Source: Paragonimus westermani
Taxonomy: Eukaryota > Platyhelminthes > Trematoda > Plagiorchiida > Troglotrematidae
NCBI GenBank assembly: GCA_008508345.1
Contig: QNGE01000107.1
Coordinates: forward strand, 63,715-127,714
Length of the DNA: 64,000 bases
Direction: 5' to 3'
The notes below the pieces were generated by a model that was given only the letters and a program-made list of their open reading frames with translations, was not told the DNA's origin and did not search any database. Shown piece after piece: positions 1-12,020 of this stretch (the first letter of the stretch is position 1; every line of letters begins with the position of its first letter). A program made the position numbers and the translations under genes.

Positions 1-990
1 GGGTCAGGGGCGACTTGTGATGCATGCCTATTTTCAGAGTGAGAAATAAGCTTCCCTGTGCCAATTATTCGAAATATCCCCTGAAATGATAGGGAACCAC
101 ATGCGCATCGGAACGTTTGTGATGGATAAAATGGCCGCCAAAATTCGAGCGGCAAAAGTGGTCTTTGGGTGCGATATAATGTTATGCTACTCCCATGTTC
201 GATGTATTATGAGGTAACACGAATTTGGAAGCCGATATCTGCTTCATCGCATGGCCACCTGCAATAATTCATAAGGGTGAGCAAACACTTTTGTCTGTTC
301 ATTCTGAATGTTCAGACAAACAGACTCGAGCTTCACGAACTATCTCTTGTGCGACTGTCTGCATATAAAGCCTAGGTGAACAGTCCATGCACAGTCAAAT
401 TTTGTCCACCTCGGCAATCAAACAAACAACCGTCTTGAGAATGCGAATGGGCGAATAAGAACGTCGGTGTATCCAACCATAGGTCGTGGCGTTGTGACTA
501 TGGGTTGCACGCAGGCTGACTGTCGATTGTATACTTCCGCGGATCACACCAAAAGGCTTCATGTGGTAGCACGCTTCACTTCCCGTTTAACCACTTTGAC
601 TTTTGGGAAGCATATTAAGATCTATCTCCCGAGGGGTTTACGTAACTTCACAAACATGCAGATTGCCTTGACACCGTAAGGTCAAAGCATCACACGCCCG
701 ACTACAGTGAGCAGTATATACGTTAAGCAGATTACATCGACTTGCGTACGTATTATGTTTGAAAGTCATCAGCTACAGCATTATCTACGTACCCACGGCG
801 CCCTCAGATTTCAGTGGTTTCCAGTTGCACGTGGGGATGATCATAAACACCCGTACTTATCAACTGTCCGCAGCTATTTCCTGGATTACCAAACGCACAA
901 GTCCACGAAAAACGATCTACAACTCATACTGTGCACGTTTATTAATCATTCGTTGCTAACTCCTTCTATCTAACAAATCACGAAACTTCA
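1..990. other. No recognised gene; one short hairpin
   Basis: I recognise no gene here. Short open frames around 467-973 overlap each other in different phases and match no family I know. The one notable structure is a symmetric hairpin at 290-320: an 8-bp outer stem (TTTGTCTG with CAGACAAA), a TT/TT internal loop, and a 5-bp inner stem (CATTC with GAATG) around a single T. Confidence 0.4.
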
Positions 991-999
991 GCAATCTCG

Positions 1000-1240
1000 T
1001 CAACCTATTTGTAACAGGCAAGCCGGACGTCCTGGTTTCGTGTGTCTGATACACTCGTAAACCCACTTTATGCAACGTAGAGACACCGAGGGACAGCGTT
1101 CATCAGAAGTCGGGGTTTCAACTATAATCCTGTGTAAGGGGATAACAGAAACAATCGTGAGCCAAAGGCCCAGTAATATCTGCACACGACTTATATAAAC
1201 GAAAACCAAAATGGCGTCCACAGCACGCTGCGTTACATAT
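1000..1240 (+). repeat. Old dispersed repeat, copy 1 of 3
   Basis: This stretch is related to 20230-20400 on the same strand and to 42280-42450 in reverse. The best-preserved part is the run around 1120-1195, which includes GAGCCAAAGGCCCAGTA. Read on the plus strand all three copies can be translated in a similar frame, with a GVxTTI-like start and an xCTRIT-like end, interrupted by stops. The 20.2 kb copy directly follows a Gypsy integrase remnant, so these may be degraded downstream integrase sequence. That link is inference; the repeat relationship is visible. Confidence 0.55.
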
Positions 1241-2979
1241 TTTCATATCGAATTAACGCGATTTCTTGGCAGCCTCGACAAAAATCTTTTACACATTAGC
1301 ACTGAGACATTTTTTACAACACAATAGGCATATTTTATACTTTTTAGAATTCCCTGTCCATCATCATTCAGACGACACACCAAACTCAAATGTTAACGGT
1401 CTGCCACAACAGCATTCTCTCCCTGCAGATAATTTTCTGTCTTTAACCAATGAACTTTGGTCATTCTGTTTGTCAATAGGGACCCGGGGCCCCGCAACGT
1501 CTAACTCAACATGGTGTTAGCGGCGTATGGCTGACGCCTGCCTCCTGTTTGCTGGCCTGTTACTAAATTCGCTTCCGAAACGTTGCAACCTATCAGTGAT
1601 CCGGTTTCATACTCCCTAACGAGATGATAGTCAGACCAACCCACTGAGGCCAACGCAGAACGTCCTCTCCGGATACGGCTCCTGGCTGCTCACCCAGAAC
1701 ACTGTTGACATTAAGGGCCATGTCGCTCCTGATCTTAATTTCATCATCCGAAGACTCAATTTTTCAACTCAGTTCTTGACACTTAGGAGTATCCGTCTTG
1801 TTCAGTGCATGAACGCTGAAAGTTCGCCCGTCTGCTGGTGGCGCTGCTCGCTTAGCCAGAGAACAATTTGAGTGTGGCTTTAGAGCGTTCACCTAGAAAC
1901 GCCTACTTTTCAGTCGTCCTGATTGCTTAATTCAACTGTTCAGGCATGAAGCCACGTTGAAATCCCCTATCACGCGAAGAGGTGGTCCTGCAGCTTAAAA
2001 ACATCAAAGTGAAGCTCAGGCCCAAAATTTGCCGGGTCTACGTGCACCGAGATGTGGTGTTTACTTTCACATCGAGGGCGTGAACACCGCACAAGGACTG
2101 CAATACTTGGCTGTGTGGTGTGGCAACAGGCAAACAAAGCATCGTTTACGTCCCTCTAATTACACGCTTTCAAATAACTGGCGAGTCAGCAAATCATGAT
2201 CGCCACCGCGCACCGCACATTGGTGTGGCTTGTTCACCGTTCCGACGGTTGACACTTGGTGTATTTATTGGCAATTCTCACCCATGCGCGCTATCTCGTT
2301 TAAGCTGATGCAACCTTGCACTGAATGAGCGATCAGCTAACCGTACGGGTTAGCGGAAACGAAAATTCGTCTCTTTATATATTGAAGCAAGTCGTTGGAA
2401 GGAGGCTCCCGACCAGTGTTCAGGACGGTCAGCTACTTCTGCAAACTTCTTTTGCATATGAAGAGAAAGTCTATGTACGGCACGTAGAAGGCTGGTTCAG
2501 TGGATTAAATGGGTGGCGGACGGAAGTGGAAAACGACAGCTTTTCATGGTTCCATTACTTCAGGTAAAGAATCTCCGTACCAGGCGCAGAGGTAAACTCC
2601 GCAACTTTTCTCGACTGTGACAGAGAGCCAAAACCGGGAATAAATAAGTGTATGCTTATCACCATTGTACATATAAGTCTGTAGCTCAGTGAAAGTGCGT
2701 AATTCGGTATGAGTTATTCGGCAGACGGAAATACGCACGTGAGCGTAGAATTGTATGCTGTAGCACGAACTAATTGTTAGTGTGGCGGTCTGGACGAATT
2801 GGGAACACCGCCGCTGACGTGGTAATCACAATACGTTTTGGCAGACAGTTCCGAGCTTTGTAAACCCGAACCGAAAAGAAACCGTACCATGGCTCATGTC
2901 CGCTTTACTGACTTTTGAAGTTCAAGGAGTGCCTTCTGATATATCTAGTATCCACGGTAGGAATCAAGAATCTGCACGG
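1241..2979. other. No recognised gene
   Basis: Only short ORFs occur. The one at 2325-2567 (80 codons, plus) has a fairly protein-like composition, with no motif or splice context that I can name. I see no other repeat or regulatory site. Confidence 0.3.
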
Positions 2980-3160
2980 ATGGTTGTGAGTCCTCAGAAT
3001 CATGAATGCCAATTTTAGGCCACCTGTGGGCGGTATTCCAGGGGAGTGTTTGTTCTCGAAGCCCCTCGAGGTTGGGTTTTGCACTCAACCCGTGAAATGC
3101 TATCTCCGGGCACCTGTGAACACTCTCTGAAATAAGTTTGGCTTTCTTTAACTGACAAGC

Positions 3161-3760
3161 TCAAACAGGGTTCCGTTGCTCGGAAAGAAGACAAATAAAG
3201 TGGTTGTAAAAGTTACTGAAGCATGATCGCCGGAATTTCCCAAACATACGTCCCAAAAGCTTTGGTAAGCTATCAACTTGTTGTATTAAGAGAATACTGA
3301 AAGAGCTCAGAAGGTCGTGTGCTATAACAACATCAAGGTCCTTTTCCCTTTCTGTCACTTGAAACGGTGCTACACCAAGAGAGCGAGGGAAGCTGTGCTT
3401 CTGTCTGAAATGCATAAATTTGCACCTGCTCGTCAGCAGCTCGATGCAGTTGGATTCAGGCCATTTGTAAAAGGTTTCAGTATAAGCCAGTAGGGCACTC
3501 GCGTAAGAGCTATCACACACAATAAGCTGAATTCCAATGCCATTGGTAAACAGCAGCAGTGAAGATGATGCCACAGATGATAGGTAATTGATGAATGCGG
3601 AGAAAGGCAATGGCCCAATGACGAAACACCGTGGAATAGCGCTGGGGCTGAGTTTGTCAGAGGATACAGTGTAACCCACCCGCACAAGATAGGAGCGGTT
3701 TGGTGGATAAGATTCAAACCAGTAGAAAATGTCAACCTTGGTATCGCAACGGCGGAGCAT
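3161..3760 (-). pseudogene. RT palm/thumb fragment of the CR1-like LINE
   Basis: This 199-codon stretch is the longest intact remnant of the element at 2980-5800. It spans the motif after block A (about residues 12-27), block B (about 42-60, where the canonical SGVPQGSVLGP reads SAIPRCFVIGP), the position of the catalytic Asp-Asp box (about 68-76, lost), and the thumb with KDLDVV and KLLGRMFGKF. The missing Asp pair and altered block B mean it cannot be an active enzyme. Upstream blocks lie in other frames, so the gene is broken by frameshifts. Confidence 0.7.
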
Positions 3761-4210
3761 TTCTAGTAAAAACAGAGTAAATCACCCGACGGAAAGCCTT
3801 GACGAAGTCAAGGTAAATGGTTTCAAACCCCTCCTGTGTCAGCAGCAACGGTCTGCTAGTCTGCGGCCAGCAGCAAAGTCGTAGCACGTAAGCGGCTGCG
3901 AGGGAAGACGTGGAGGTGTAAGCCTGTTACAAAAGATGTCTAGTTAGTGAATTGTGGAATAACGCTCCAAAGACCTTGGTGATACACTATAGGGCAGTTG
4001 GACGATGGCTGTAGGGCTGATTGCTCTGCATACCTTTGAAAATGAGAGTGATGTTCGCCGATTTCCAGCTTTTGGGCACCGTTCCTACAGCGATTGATTA
4101 TGTAGACAGGATGGTTAGCGGAACAACCAATTTTGCATCCGCACGAAAGAGGACCAGAGGGGTTACTCAGTTTGACCCAGGGGATGTGAGATTAATTCTC
4201 CAAAGTTTCG

Positions 4211-4294
4211 ATAAACAGATTAAGAATAACACAGCGTTACGAACGAGAGCATTACATCTTACTCGCAACGTTGTGTTATTCTCAGTCTGTTTAT
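4211..4294. repeat. 32-bp inverted repeat (hairpin), 20-bp loop
   Basis: Positions 4211-4242 pair with 4263-4294 at 28 of 32 positions. All four mismatches are transitions. It lies between the endonuclease and RT parts of the CR1-like remnant and may be a small foldback insertion. Confidence 0.7.
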
Positions 4295-5800
4295 TAATAA
4301 TATGCACAACACGACGCCCAAACTGTTCAACTTCATTTGTAATAAATTTGATGCAGATATCTCGCAACTTCCAAAGTTTCATTTTCACAGCGGCTGCTGC
4401 GGTATCTGTTGTGGAGGTTCCCACAGATGTGCCAACACTTTTTGCCAAAAACCAGTTCGGTATGCCGTTAGTACACACAGTGCCAGAGAAGTCAGTCAGA
4501 ACTTCAGAAACCTCAACATCTGGGGTGACAACTCTTTGTGAGCCGGCTAGCTAGGGTACAGGCTTTAGTTTATGGGTTTTTGGGACGAATTCATAAGAGC
4601 TTCTGGGCTCACTGACGAAGCGCTGGTTTAAGCGTTGCTTGCAATCTAGCCAATCTTTGCTGACTAGTTCGGTGCACTGGTTTCGAGGTCGCGCATGAGG
4701 GTGGTAATCATCTAGACGCCTGACATTTCTAACCTAGCACTTGCTAGATGGCTAGCATGAATCATCTTCATCACTCGGGAAATCAATTGCTGCTGTGGTT
4801 TCTGGCGGGTTGTTGAATCGAATGGAGTTGAGGAGTCTATGGCTTTGTGAATGATGTTCGTAAAAGTGTCGCACATTTCTTCAACAGATAGTGACGAGAT
4901 AACCTGGTCCTACGAAGCGCTAGCTAAGTACGCGTTGAGTGCAACCACGCTACTTATTCGGAAGTTCTTTTTTGGAACGTTTCCTCGGTAGGCAAACCCG
5001 GTATTACACATGAAGTCGAAAGTCAACACATCGTGGCTGCTTAAGCCGACCGGGTTGTCCACTGTAGTAGTTATCTCTCATTAGTTCTTCATTGGTGAAA
5101 ATGTAATTCACACGGAAAGGAGCATGGCCTTCACGCCATCTTGTACAGTCAGTCATATGTATCGAGAGACCTGCATCTTCAACTGTGGCTAGAAATGTTG
5201 CGGGCGTTGCATCGACGAGGTCTCTGTACGTAAAAGGTTGACAGTCACTTTCAGGCAGGTTGAAGCTGCCCATTTTATCAGGATATGTGAGTATGATAGG
5301 GACGAATGCAATCAAGTTCGGAAAGGATTGCCTTGTCGTAGCAACAGCGAAGGCATGGACACCGATATGTTACGCCAGGTGACACTGTCGCAGTTGGATA
5401 GTACGATGCAGCTCCAGAAGGATCCAGGAATGTTGCTGGTCACTGGGTGAGACAAGGGAGTCGCCAGGAGGGAGTTGCAGGCATCGAAGGCAACATTGCC
5501 CCCTCTATACACTATTCTATAGTTCCGAAGGAGGGTCAATCAGCTATATCACGCTCAAGCTTAAGATGATTCGGTGAGATCCATGACTCAGTGATCCCAC
5601 CGAGAAGTAAGTTATTCTCGAGGCAAGACGTGAGGAGTTCGCTTAGTTCCTTGGTCTAACTTTGGACGTTAGCACAAGCACAACTGACGGAATTTATTCT
5701 GAATGAGTGCAGATTGCTGGAAACGATAATGGTCCGGCCTAGTCTGGGGGCACTAGGCGCACCTGTGTGGTTATCACCAGCTCCGCATAAGCCGGCTGAT

Positions 5801-7481
5801 GTGCGTTTTTGAAGACTGCAGGTCAACTAAATGTAAGATCGAGCGAGCGACTCGTGCTAAGTAATCAGCCCGTAAACTTTCGCATTTGTCTTTAGAACGA
5901 TCGGGACGGAAAGTTGTGACTCCTGGGGTTTAGTGGCAACAGTAGATAAGACGCTGTAGTTTACATGGATCTTCCTCTGGGAGAAGTCACCGTAATTTTC
6001 AAGAGTCGTGGTGAGTATTTAATTAGGGTCGGGCTGGAGCCTGGAATGCGCATAACATTCTGTGAAAGCATGATTTGTAGCTTTTGATCGGGCACAAGAC
6101 AATTCTGTTGATTAGTATCGTGCGCGGTGTTGTCCCCACATGAATGGGGCACGGTTCCGATTATTTTTTGCGGGATCGGTCAACAGCGACCACATTTTTG
6201 GCGATTTGGTTCCTGCGTTGTTGCTCAACATAAAGTGTGAGGATAAAATGGGTCACCGCCAAACGGGCACAGTTTGAAGGCTGTTAAGAGAACCTCCCCA
6301 GTTTCTGGAGTACTTACAAGGGAAACTTATACCAGTCTTAGTTTGTTCACATGTAGTGGGTCAGGTTTCCTTGCAAGATCGGTAATGGAAACAAGTTACC
6401 AAGGTTTGATCAGCATTCGAATACGGCAAGGGAGCCAAAGTTCATCGTCATGTTCACCAGGTAGCTGTGGAGACGGGTGAAGGCACGCCGGAGGGCAGCG
6501 TGCTTTAACGGAGCCTGACCGGGCAAGAGAAATTTAGTCTTCACTGCAGGCGTGGCAGTGCCCATTGAACGTGACGACTCCTAAACACTGGTCAGTGCTG
6601 ACGCACACGGTCTGCTTTGACCACTTGGCGTGTGTTCGGGTGGGCTGTCACACCCTGAGTGTGGTGGTGTTCGCTGGCACCAATGTCGATATCCTGAAGT
6701 ATGTTGCTCCTACATACTGGCTCGCCATTCGCGGCTATAGAATTGCCGGTTGTGCACACGTAACGAGCAAATAGATTTTCGGAGGAACGAGAACTATCAC
6801 TGTTAGGGGTAACGCAGTATGAAATGGCTGCGCCAAGTGTGTGATAGAGCTCGGGAGAGACACCGGAGCGGGAAATGTGAAACCGAGTATTCCGGCCATG
6901 GCACTGTGGCACATGGTGCATTAGGCGGACACACCTGGTTCACGAGCTGCAAGTGGCCCTCTTGACTATTCTGCAACAAAGGTGAGCCGCCGCAGCCAGG
7001 AACTAGGAAGCAAGGTCTGGCAGCACCTAAATAATTAGCTGCGTGGCACCAACAGTGTAGAATACAATTAAAAATAGGGGGGAAACTGTAAAAGATGAAA
7101 AAGGCCCAAGTCTGCTAGAATTTGACAGAAACGACAAAAAAGGCTATACACTTAAATTCAAAACGCGTGTGAGGTTTGCTTGAGAAATTTGATTCAGATG
7201 GATGGTTAGCGGAGAATACATAAGTTGATATCCCGTCATATAAGTGGCTGAAATGTGAAGATCCTGAGCGTCTCTCGAATTGTAATTCGGGCCGTCAAGC
7301 ACGCCCTAGCTGATGGTCTCACTAATAACGTGTGACATCACAGAGGGCTCCGCCAATCATTTGGATCACAGAATGAATGATAAAACTCAACAACCGGCAG
7401 GCAGGGTTTTATAGCAGCAAAAGCACAACCGGAAACATTGAGTTCCCGATTGCGTTCATGCAAGTAAGAGGGCGACTGCTG
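5801..7481. other. No recognised gene
   Basis: Short overlapping ORFs on both strands (for example 6592-6921 minus, 109 codons) have no motif I recognise. The region could include the eroded ORF1 or 5' part of the CR1-like LINE that ends near 5.8 kb, but I cannot show it. Confidence 0.3.
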
Positions 7482-8299
7482 GTTATGGACGGATATTTGG
7501 CGCTATGAGGGCATAACACGAAGGCTACTAAGGGGCGGGCCAAATCAAATACTGGGACGCAGTTCCTATCAGGTCGAGTGGTGAACTACTGGACCGAGCT
7601 ACCACCTGCAATAGCAGTGACCACCACAATGATCAACCCTAAGTACCGTCGTGACAAGCATTGGTTGGTGCTGGTGCTGGAAGTGTTTCGGGGATTTTCT
7701 GGACTAGCGCGCTGTGAAGTTTTTTCTTTCCTCATCAACCTCAGAATATCACCCTGGTAGCACAATAAGACGGTCAACTGTCCTTCGAGTGAATTTAGCT
7801 ATCCACTCAAAACCTCATACAGCGGCACACCCTCAACGTTCACCTTGGCAACATGGCATCAGTAAACGGTACACATTCCATGTGCACCATCAAATGGCTT
7901 CAGATGGGAATAATAAGGTTGAACTTGCTCACAAGGCGTGGGCTGCTAGACAAAGTTACACTCCACGGTCAGGAGTCAAGAGCGAGCAACACAGTAGATC
8001 GCCTCCGAGAGGACTATCTGCCCCACAACGGAGCAGGTTGTACGGAGTGAAACTCCCGAGAACTCCTGATACACGGTATTTTTAAAAAGGTCCTTGTTTT
8101 TGACAGCTTCAAAACGTCATGCGGATATGAACGTTTTCTGCGGTACCGAACTGGAGTACTGTTAACTGGTGCCACTGTCCTAATGGATCGTTGGACGGAG
8201 CGCAAAGTAAATGTTTGAGACACATTCTCATGCAGCTTTCCAGGATGATCGCCGTTTGATCCGATTTTGCTGATGAGGTTTGCGATATGGAATCTAAAA
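7482..8299 (+). repeat. Left arm of a large inverted repeat (about 0.8 kb)
   Basis: Position x in this arm pairs with 23201-x in the right arm (14902-15719) with no indel. The open frames inside are the same in both arms: 7578-7760 mirrors 15441-15623, and 7714-8085 mirrors 15116-15487 with an identical 123-codon translation. Divergence appears only at the inner end (8265-8299). The arms start with GTTATGGACGGATATTTGG. I find no convincing target-site duplication outside them. I do not recognise the arm sequence, so it could be a long-TIR DNA transposon, a foldback element or an inverted duplication. Confidence 0.9.
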
Positions 8300-9059
8300 G
8301 CAAATATTGTGTGGATGTTGATTATACTTCATTTTCACTACTCATGCAGGTCATGCTCTCTGAACTGTCTTCCCCCGATCGTTAACTTATTCTGTTTATG
8401 AAAAATGCAAATGTTCATCGGTCCTATTCGTGATGGGTGTGTATTGTGACATCGCAGCATGACAATGGGGAATTTCGCCCGTAGGAAGCCCCCTCTACAT
8501 TCTTTGACTGGCATATCAAATGCGATAGACAGGAATGCAAATGTTGTTGACAAAGGTCCGCTCAGCATCACAGCTTCTTTCGGCACTGTAAGTACTGGTT
8601 TGAGAATCAGTAAGCTTTAAGACGCTGCAGGAACGGTGGATTAGGTGTGATAGACGATATTTGTTTCATTCATTTTTGGCCACAGTGTTTTGGCGATTTC
8701 GCCCGTTTAGCTGACGACCATGGTTAAAATGTTCCGCAAATGATTTCACACACAAGATATTCTCGGAAAATTCGGCAGCAAAGAATGATTGCATGAGTCA
8801 GTGAATGCATGCTATCAGTGTTATGTTGAACATATGAAGATAAAACCCGGTGTGTTAATGGAACCGGGATTCTACAAGCTACTTCTTCCAGTTACACTTA
8901 TTCGACGATCACCGCAACATGTTTCGACGGTCAGGTTGATAGGACACATTTCCAATTCTAATATACGTAAGAAGAGGTGTTTGGAAGGATTGAAACGTAT
9001 ACGATGCTGTTGGCAAAGTTAAAGTGAAAGTGCTCCTACACCTCGAATGTGAACAACCG
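8300..9059. other. No recognised gene (spacer inside the inverted repeat)
   Basis: This holds two short ORFs, 8338-8586 (minus, 82 codons) and 8789-9022 (plus, 77 codons), without recognisable motifs. It lies between the left inverted arm and LINE-A. Confidence 0.3.
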
Positions 9060-9217
9060 GGATGCACAGAATAGTTGCCAGCAAGGTTGTTCAAAACGGA
9101 ACAGCCTCCTGTCTGGGTCTGGGCGTCCTGGCAGTATCTCAGCCCACACACCACCATGAATACTCACAACACAAACAATTTCATACTGCATCGGCCGTCT
9201 CGCAGTATAAACCGGGT

Positions 9218-9253
9218 CGCCCTATCTGCTGCATACAGCAGGGTGGATAGGCG
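9218..9253 (+). other. Conserved leader hairpin of LINE-A
   Basis: CGCCCTATC (9218-9226) pairs with GATAGGCG (9246-9253) with one bulged base. Inside it CTGC (9229-9232) pairs with GCAG (9238-9241) around ATACA. The same two-stem design with a different loop sits in the LINE-B leader at 51503-51538. A second shared block, a 22-nt run at 9117-9138, occurs in reverse at 51618-51639. Confidence 0.7.
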
Positions 9254-9379
9254 AAAACATGCCACTGCTGATCCCTCCCCACTGTCTTATCAAATTTAGC
9301 TCTCAGGCCCCTCCCGATTCCCAATTCTGATAACTTCTCTGCAGGTCCCGCAGCAGATATAATTAATCATAGTAACACT

Positions 9380-10694
9380 GTGCCGATAAGTCCCAGCTCT
9401 CGCCACTCAGTCCCATACCTCCCTTGTCCTGTGCTTCGATCTAGAACGCAAATTAATATAGGTACCTTCAACGTTCGTGCTCTGAAACAGAAAGGTCAAC
9501 AGGCTGCTCTCGCACGAACGTTAGACTCGCTACATATTGATGTTTGCTGTATCTCAGAGACTAGAATCCACGACAGTAGTCAACGTATGGAATTAACAGC
9601 ACCTGCACTTTCTACCGGATACTGGTTATACACTTCAGGTGACTATCCGGAAGCGGGAGTAGGTATAGTCCTCAGCACGACAGCCGCAGCCGCATTGATA
9701 GATTGGATTCCTGTTAATAATAGACTTTGTGCTGTCTGCTTGGCAGGTTCTGTTGGGGTGAGTTCTAGACACAAAACCGTCAGAAATCTTTTCGTTGTGT
9801 CTGCTCATGCTCCAACTGATTGTAGTGACGTCAGCGTCAAAGAAGTCTTTTATTCGGATCCGGCCGCTCTTCTCCGGTCGACGCGTTGATCTGATATAGT
9901 CGTTCTGGCCGGAGATATGAACGCCCAGGTCGGCCGCCTTGATGAGGCCGAATCTCGTTTAGGTGGCAGGTTTGAGATAGCATCACATCGCTCGGACAAC
10001 GGCGGGCGACTATTGCAGCTGTGCGCTGAGCATAAGCTGTTTTTAGCCAGCACTAGTTTCAGGCATCGTGCGCGTCATTGCTATCCTTGGCATCCTCCCT
10101 CTCCGAATCAGATCTGGTCTCAGATAGACCACATAGCTGCTAGTCATGGGGTGGCGGGGTTCCATTCAGGACTGTCATTCGTATTGGAGCACGTACCTAG
10201 ACTCAGATCATGCGCTGGTATGTTGTCGTTTCGTACTCACTTTTGCTGGGCAACGACCCCACCCACAGCAACGATTGGCTGCTGAGAAACTGACTATACC
10301 ATCGGTAAAGCATAAGTATCAAACCAGCCTAGAAACCTGCATTAGTAGTTCTCACTCCGATGATCCTGATCGCTCCTGGCCCCAGATCACACAGACCATT
10401 CGTGAAGCAGGTACATTAGCATGCGACACGGGACAACATGGAATAAACAATTATTGGATCTTGGAGAAATCCCTAGAATTGCTAGAAGCCAGGCGGAACA
10501 TCCCTCCTGGCAGTTCATATAACAAGCGTATAAGAGATGTCCGTAGGAAAGTGAAACGTAGCCCAAAGGCTAGTCGTGAGGCTTGGTTATTGGGAAAAGT
10601 TAAGGAGATGGAGACGGCTTTTGCTTTAGGAAACACTGGCAAACTGTTTAAGCTTATCCGTGCCACTGGTCCCAGGCGACCGCCTGTCAGTTAA
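9380..10694 (+). pseudogene. LINE-A endonuclease and linker ORF, broken
   Basis: The apurinic/apyrimidinic-type endonuclease that nicks target DNA in LINE retrotransposition. Its N-terminal block is at about 9447 (INIGTFNVRALKQKG), followed by CCISETRIHDSS near 9555. The metal-binding block VVLAGDMNAQVGRL is near 9900, directly after the in-frame TGA at 9887-9889. It continues in the same frame as QLCAEHKLFLASTSFRH, then DHIAASH, and shifts frame in a GGGG run near 10150. From 10146 the new frame reads WSTYLDSDHALVCC, which holds the catalytic SDH box. It then runs as a basic linker to the TAA at 10692. Only one stop and one frameshift separate it from an open frame. Confidence 0.85.
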
Positions 10695-10779
10695 GCTATC
10701 AGCGAGACAGATGGCACAATCATCTACGATAAGTCCAGAAGGTTAGAGCAGTGGACAGAACACTCTGAGGATCAAAAAT

Positions 10780-11708
10780 GGAGGACAGTCTCCAGCGCTC
10801 ACATGATACCGGCGTGGACCTCTTACCTGATGAAAGACTGACTGATCTTGATTGTGCTGACGACAAGGTGTTGCTGTTTGACCATTATTCAAGCAACACA
10901 AACAATGCTAGACGCTATTTCGCGTTCTGCTAAGTACTTCGGAATCCGCTTTGCAGCCTCAATATGCAAAATGCTACTGCATGATTGCTGTGATCACGTA
11001 GATTTGATGTTAGATAATGTAGTCATGGAGGTTGTTGACCGGTTTGTATACCCGCGAAGCTGCATCAGCGGCGGCGGCGGAGGTGTAGGAAATGAAAAAG
11101 AAGCGCGTACCTCTAAGGCTAGGACGGTATTCACTAATCTGGAGTATCTCTGGCGTCAGAAAGGTATTCCGCTGAAGCTTAAAGGTCGCGTATATAAGAC
11201 AACGGCGAGGGCCGTTTTAATTTACTGCAGCGAGACCTGGCCGCTCAGAGTAGAAGACGTGAGCCGTCTTCAAGTATTTGACCACCGATGTCTGCGTTCA
11301 ATCGCTCGTATCGGGTGGCACCAGCGCGCAAGTAACGAGGAGGTTAGGAAGCGGGTTTTTGGTAGTGATTGCCAAATGAGTTCTTTCGTCCAGTCTCTAC
11401 GTTTGCACAGGCTTAGGTGGTTTGGTCACGTATTAAGGATGCCAGCTAGTCGTTTTCCACACCAAGCACTGTTCGCTGACATTGTGATCAACTGGTGTAA
11501 GGTGCGAGGTGGTCAGATAGAGACTTGGAGTAGGGAAATGAAGTCGTTCACCAAGCGGTTGGCCAGTGTAGCTCGGCTTCGTCTTCCGGTCTGGGACCCT
11601 CGCGACTCACAGAGTCGGTGGTTGGAGACTTTGGGCGAGATGGCGGCCAATCGAGCTCAGTGGTGTGAATGTTGTCGTTGTTTGGCCGAGTTGTTTTCTG
11701 TGAAGTGA
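10780..11708 (+). pseudogene. LINE-A RT remnant and C-terminal domain
   Basis: This begins at the deletion junction with the palm Asp-Asp box in degraded form (CADDKVLL, near 10850, in a different frame from the following ORF). It then has a 286-codon frame from 10848. Recognisable landmarks are RFVYPRSCISGGG (near 11040), ARTVFTNLEYLWRQKG, YCSETWPLRVEDVSRL (near 11225), FDHRCLRSIARIGWH, and LRWFGHVLRMP (near 11415). This is the conserved C-terminal region that follows RT in RTE-type and related LINEs. The frame ends at TGA 11706. Without the RT core it has no polymerase activity of its own. Confidence 0.85.
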
Positions 11709-12020
11709 GTGCATTTAATGACGTGGGGCAGTGAAAGCTGTAAGGAAGCTGTCTTGCTGATGACGCCTTACTCTCACTTGCAGCTCGGTTGTTTGTTTGC
11801 TAGGTGTAGGCACCTTGATGTTGAATGTTTGAATATGAACGTCGTCATTTCCAGTAGTTTGATCCCTTCCCTTTCTTTTTCCTTCTCTCTTCCTATATAG
11901 GGCTTGCTTTTTATTCATGGTTGTGTGGCAGTTAAGCATTAGTGTGAAACACTGATGTATTTCTGTTTATGATGATGAGGATGATGTTGTTGATGACTAT
12001 GATGGTGATGATGAAACCGA

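Larger units (their letters stand above)
2980..5800 (-). mobile_element. Degenerate CR1-like LINE (non-LTR retrotransposon)
   Basis: Read on the minus strand the pieces are in LINE order. The endonuclease part runs about 5700-5004: a GGNVAFD-like stretch near 5490-5470, then FNLPESD, then WREGHAPFRVNYIFTNEELM with a degraded end. An RT finger segment near 4090-4030 reads WKSANITLIFKG. Near 3830-3790 is YLDFVKAF, the palm block A. At 3760-3161 an open stretch of 199 codons carries FYWFESYPPNRSYLVRVG, SAIPRCFVIGPLPF and CKFMHFRQKHSF. C-terminal similarity seems to continue to about 2990. Frameshifts and stops separate the parts, and the catalytic FADD box has become LLFTNG. CR1/Jockey superfamily is inferred from these block signatures. 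Confidence 0.7.
9060..12020 (+). mobile_element. LINE-A copy 1: RTE-like LINE with internally deleted RT
   Basis: The order is a 5' leader (9060-9440) with a hairpin shared with LINE-B, an endonuclease (9440-10300), a linker to 10775, the end of the RT palm, the C-terminal domain, and a 3' UTR (11709-11960) ending in a degenerate GAT/ATG tail (11967-12016). Around 10775-10800 the reading jumps from the pre-RT linker (RRLEQWTEHSEDQ) directly to sequence just before the palm Asp-Asp box, read in another frame as DLDCADDKVLL. The RT fingers and palm blocks A and B are therefore absent. It also has an in-frame TGA at 9887, a frameshift near 10150 and a TAA at 10692. It is a non-autonomous derivative. 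RTE-type assignment rests on the endonuclease and C-terminal signatures. Confidence 0.85.

Noticed and set aside
7482..8299. Inverted-arm ORFs (60-123 codons) as real genes
   Set aside because: They are duplicated only because the arms are identical, they overlap each other in different frames, and they match no known family.
11715..11939. Minus-strand ORF in the LINE-A 3' UTR
   Set aside because: It is antisense to untranslated LINE sequence; no motif, and not preserved in copy 2 because of the LTR insertion.
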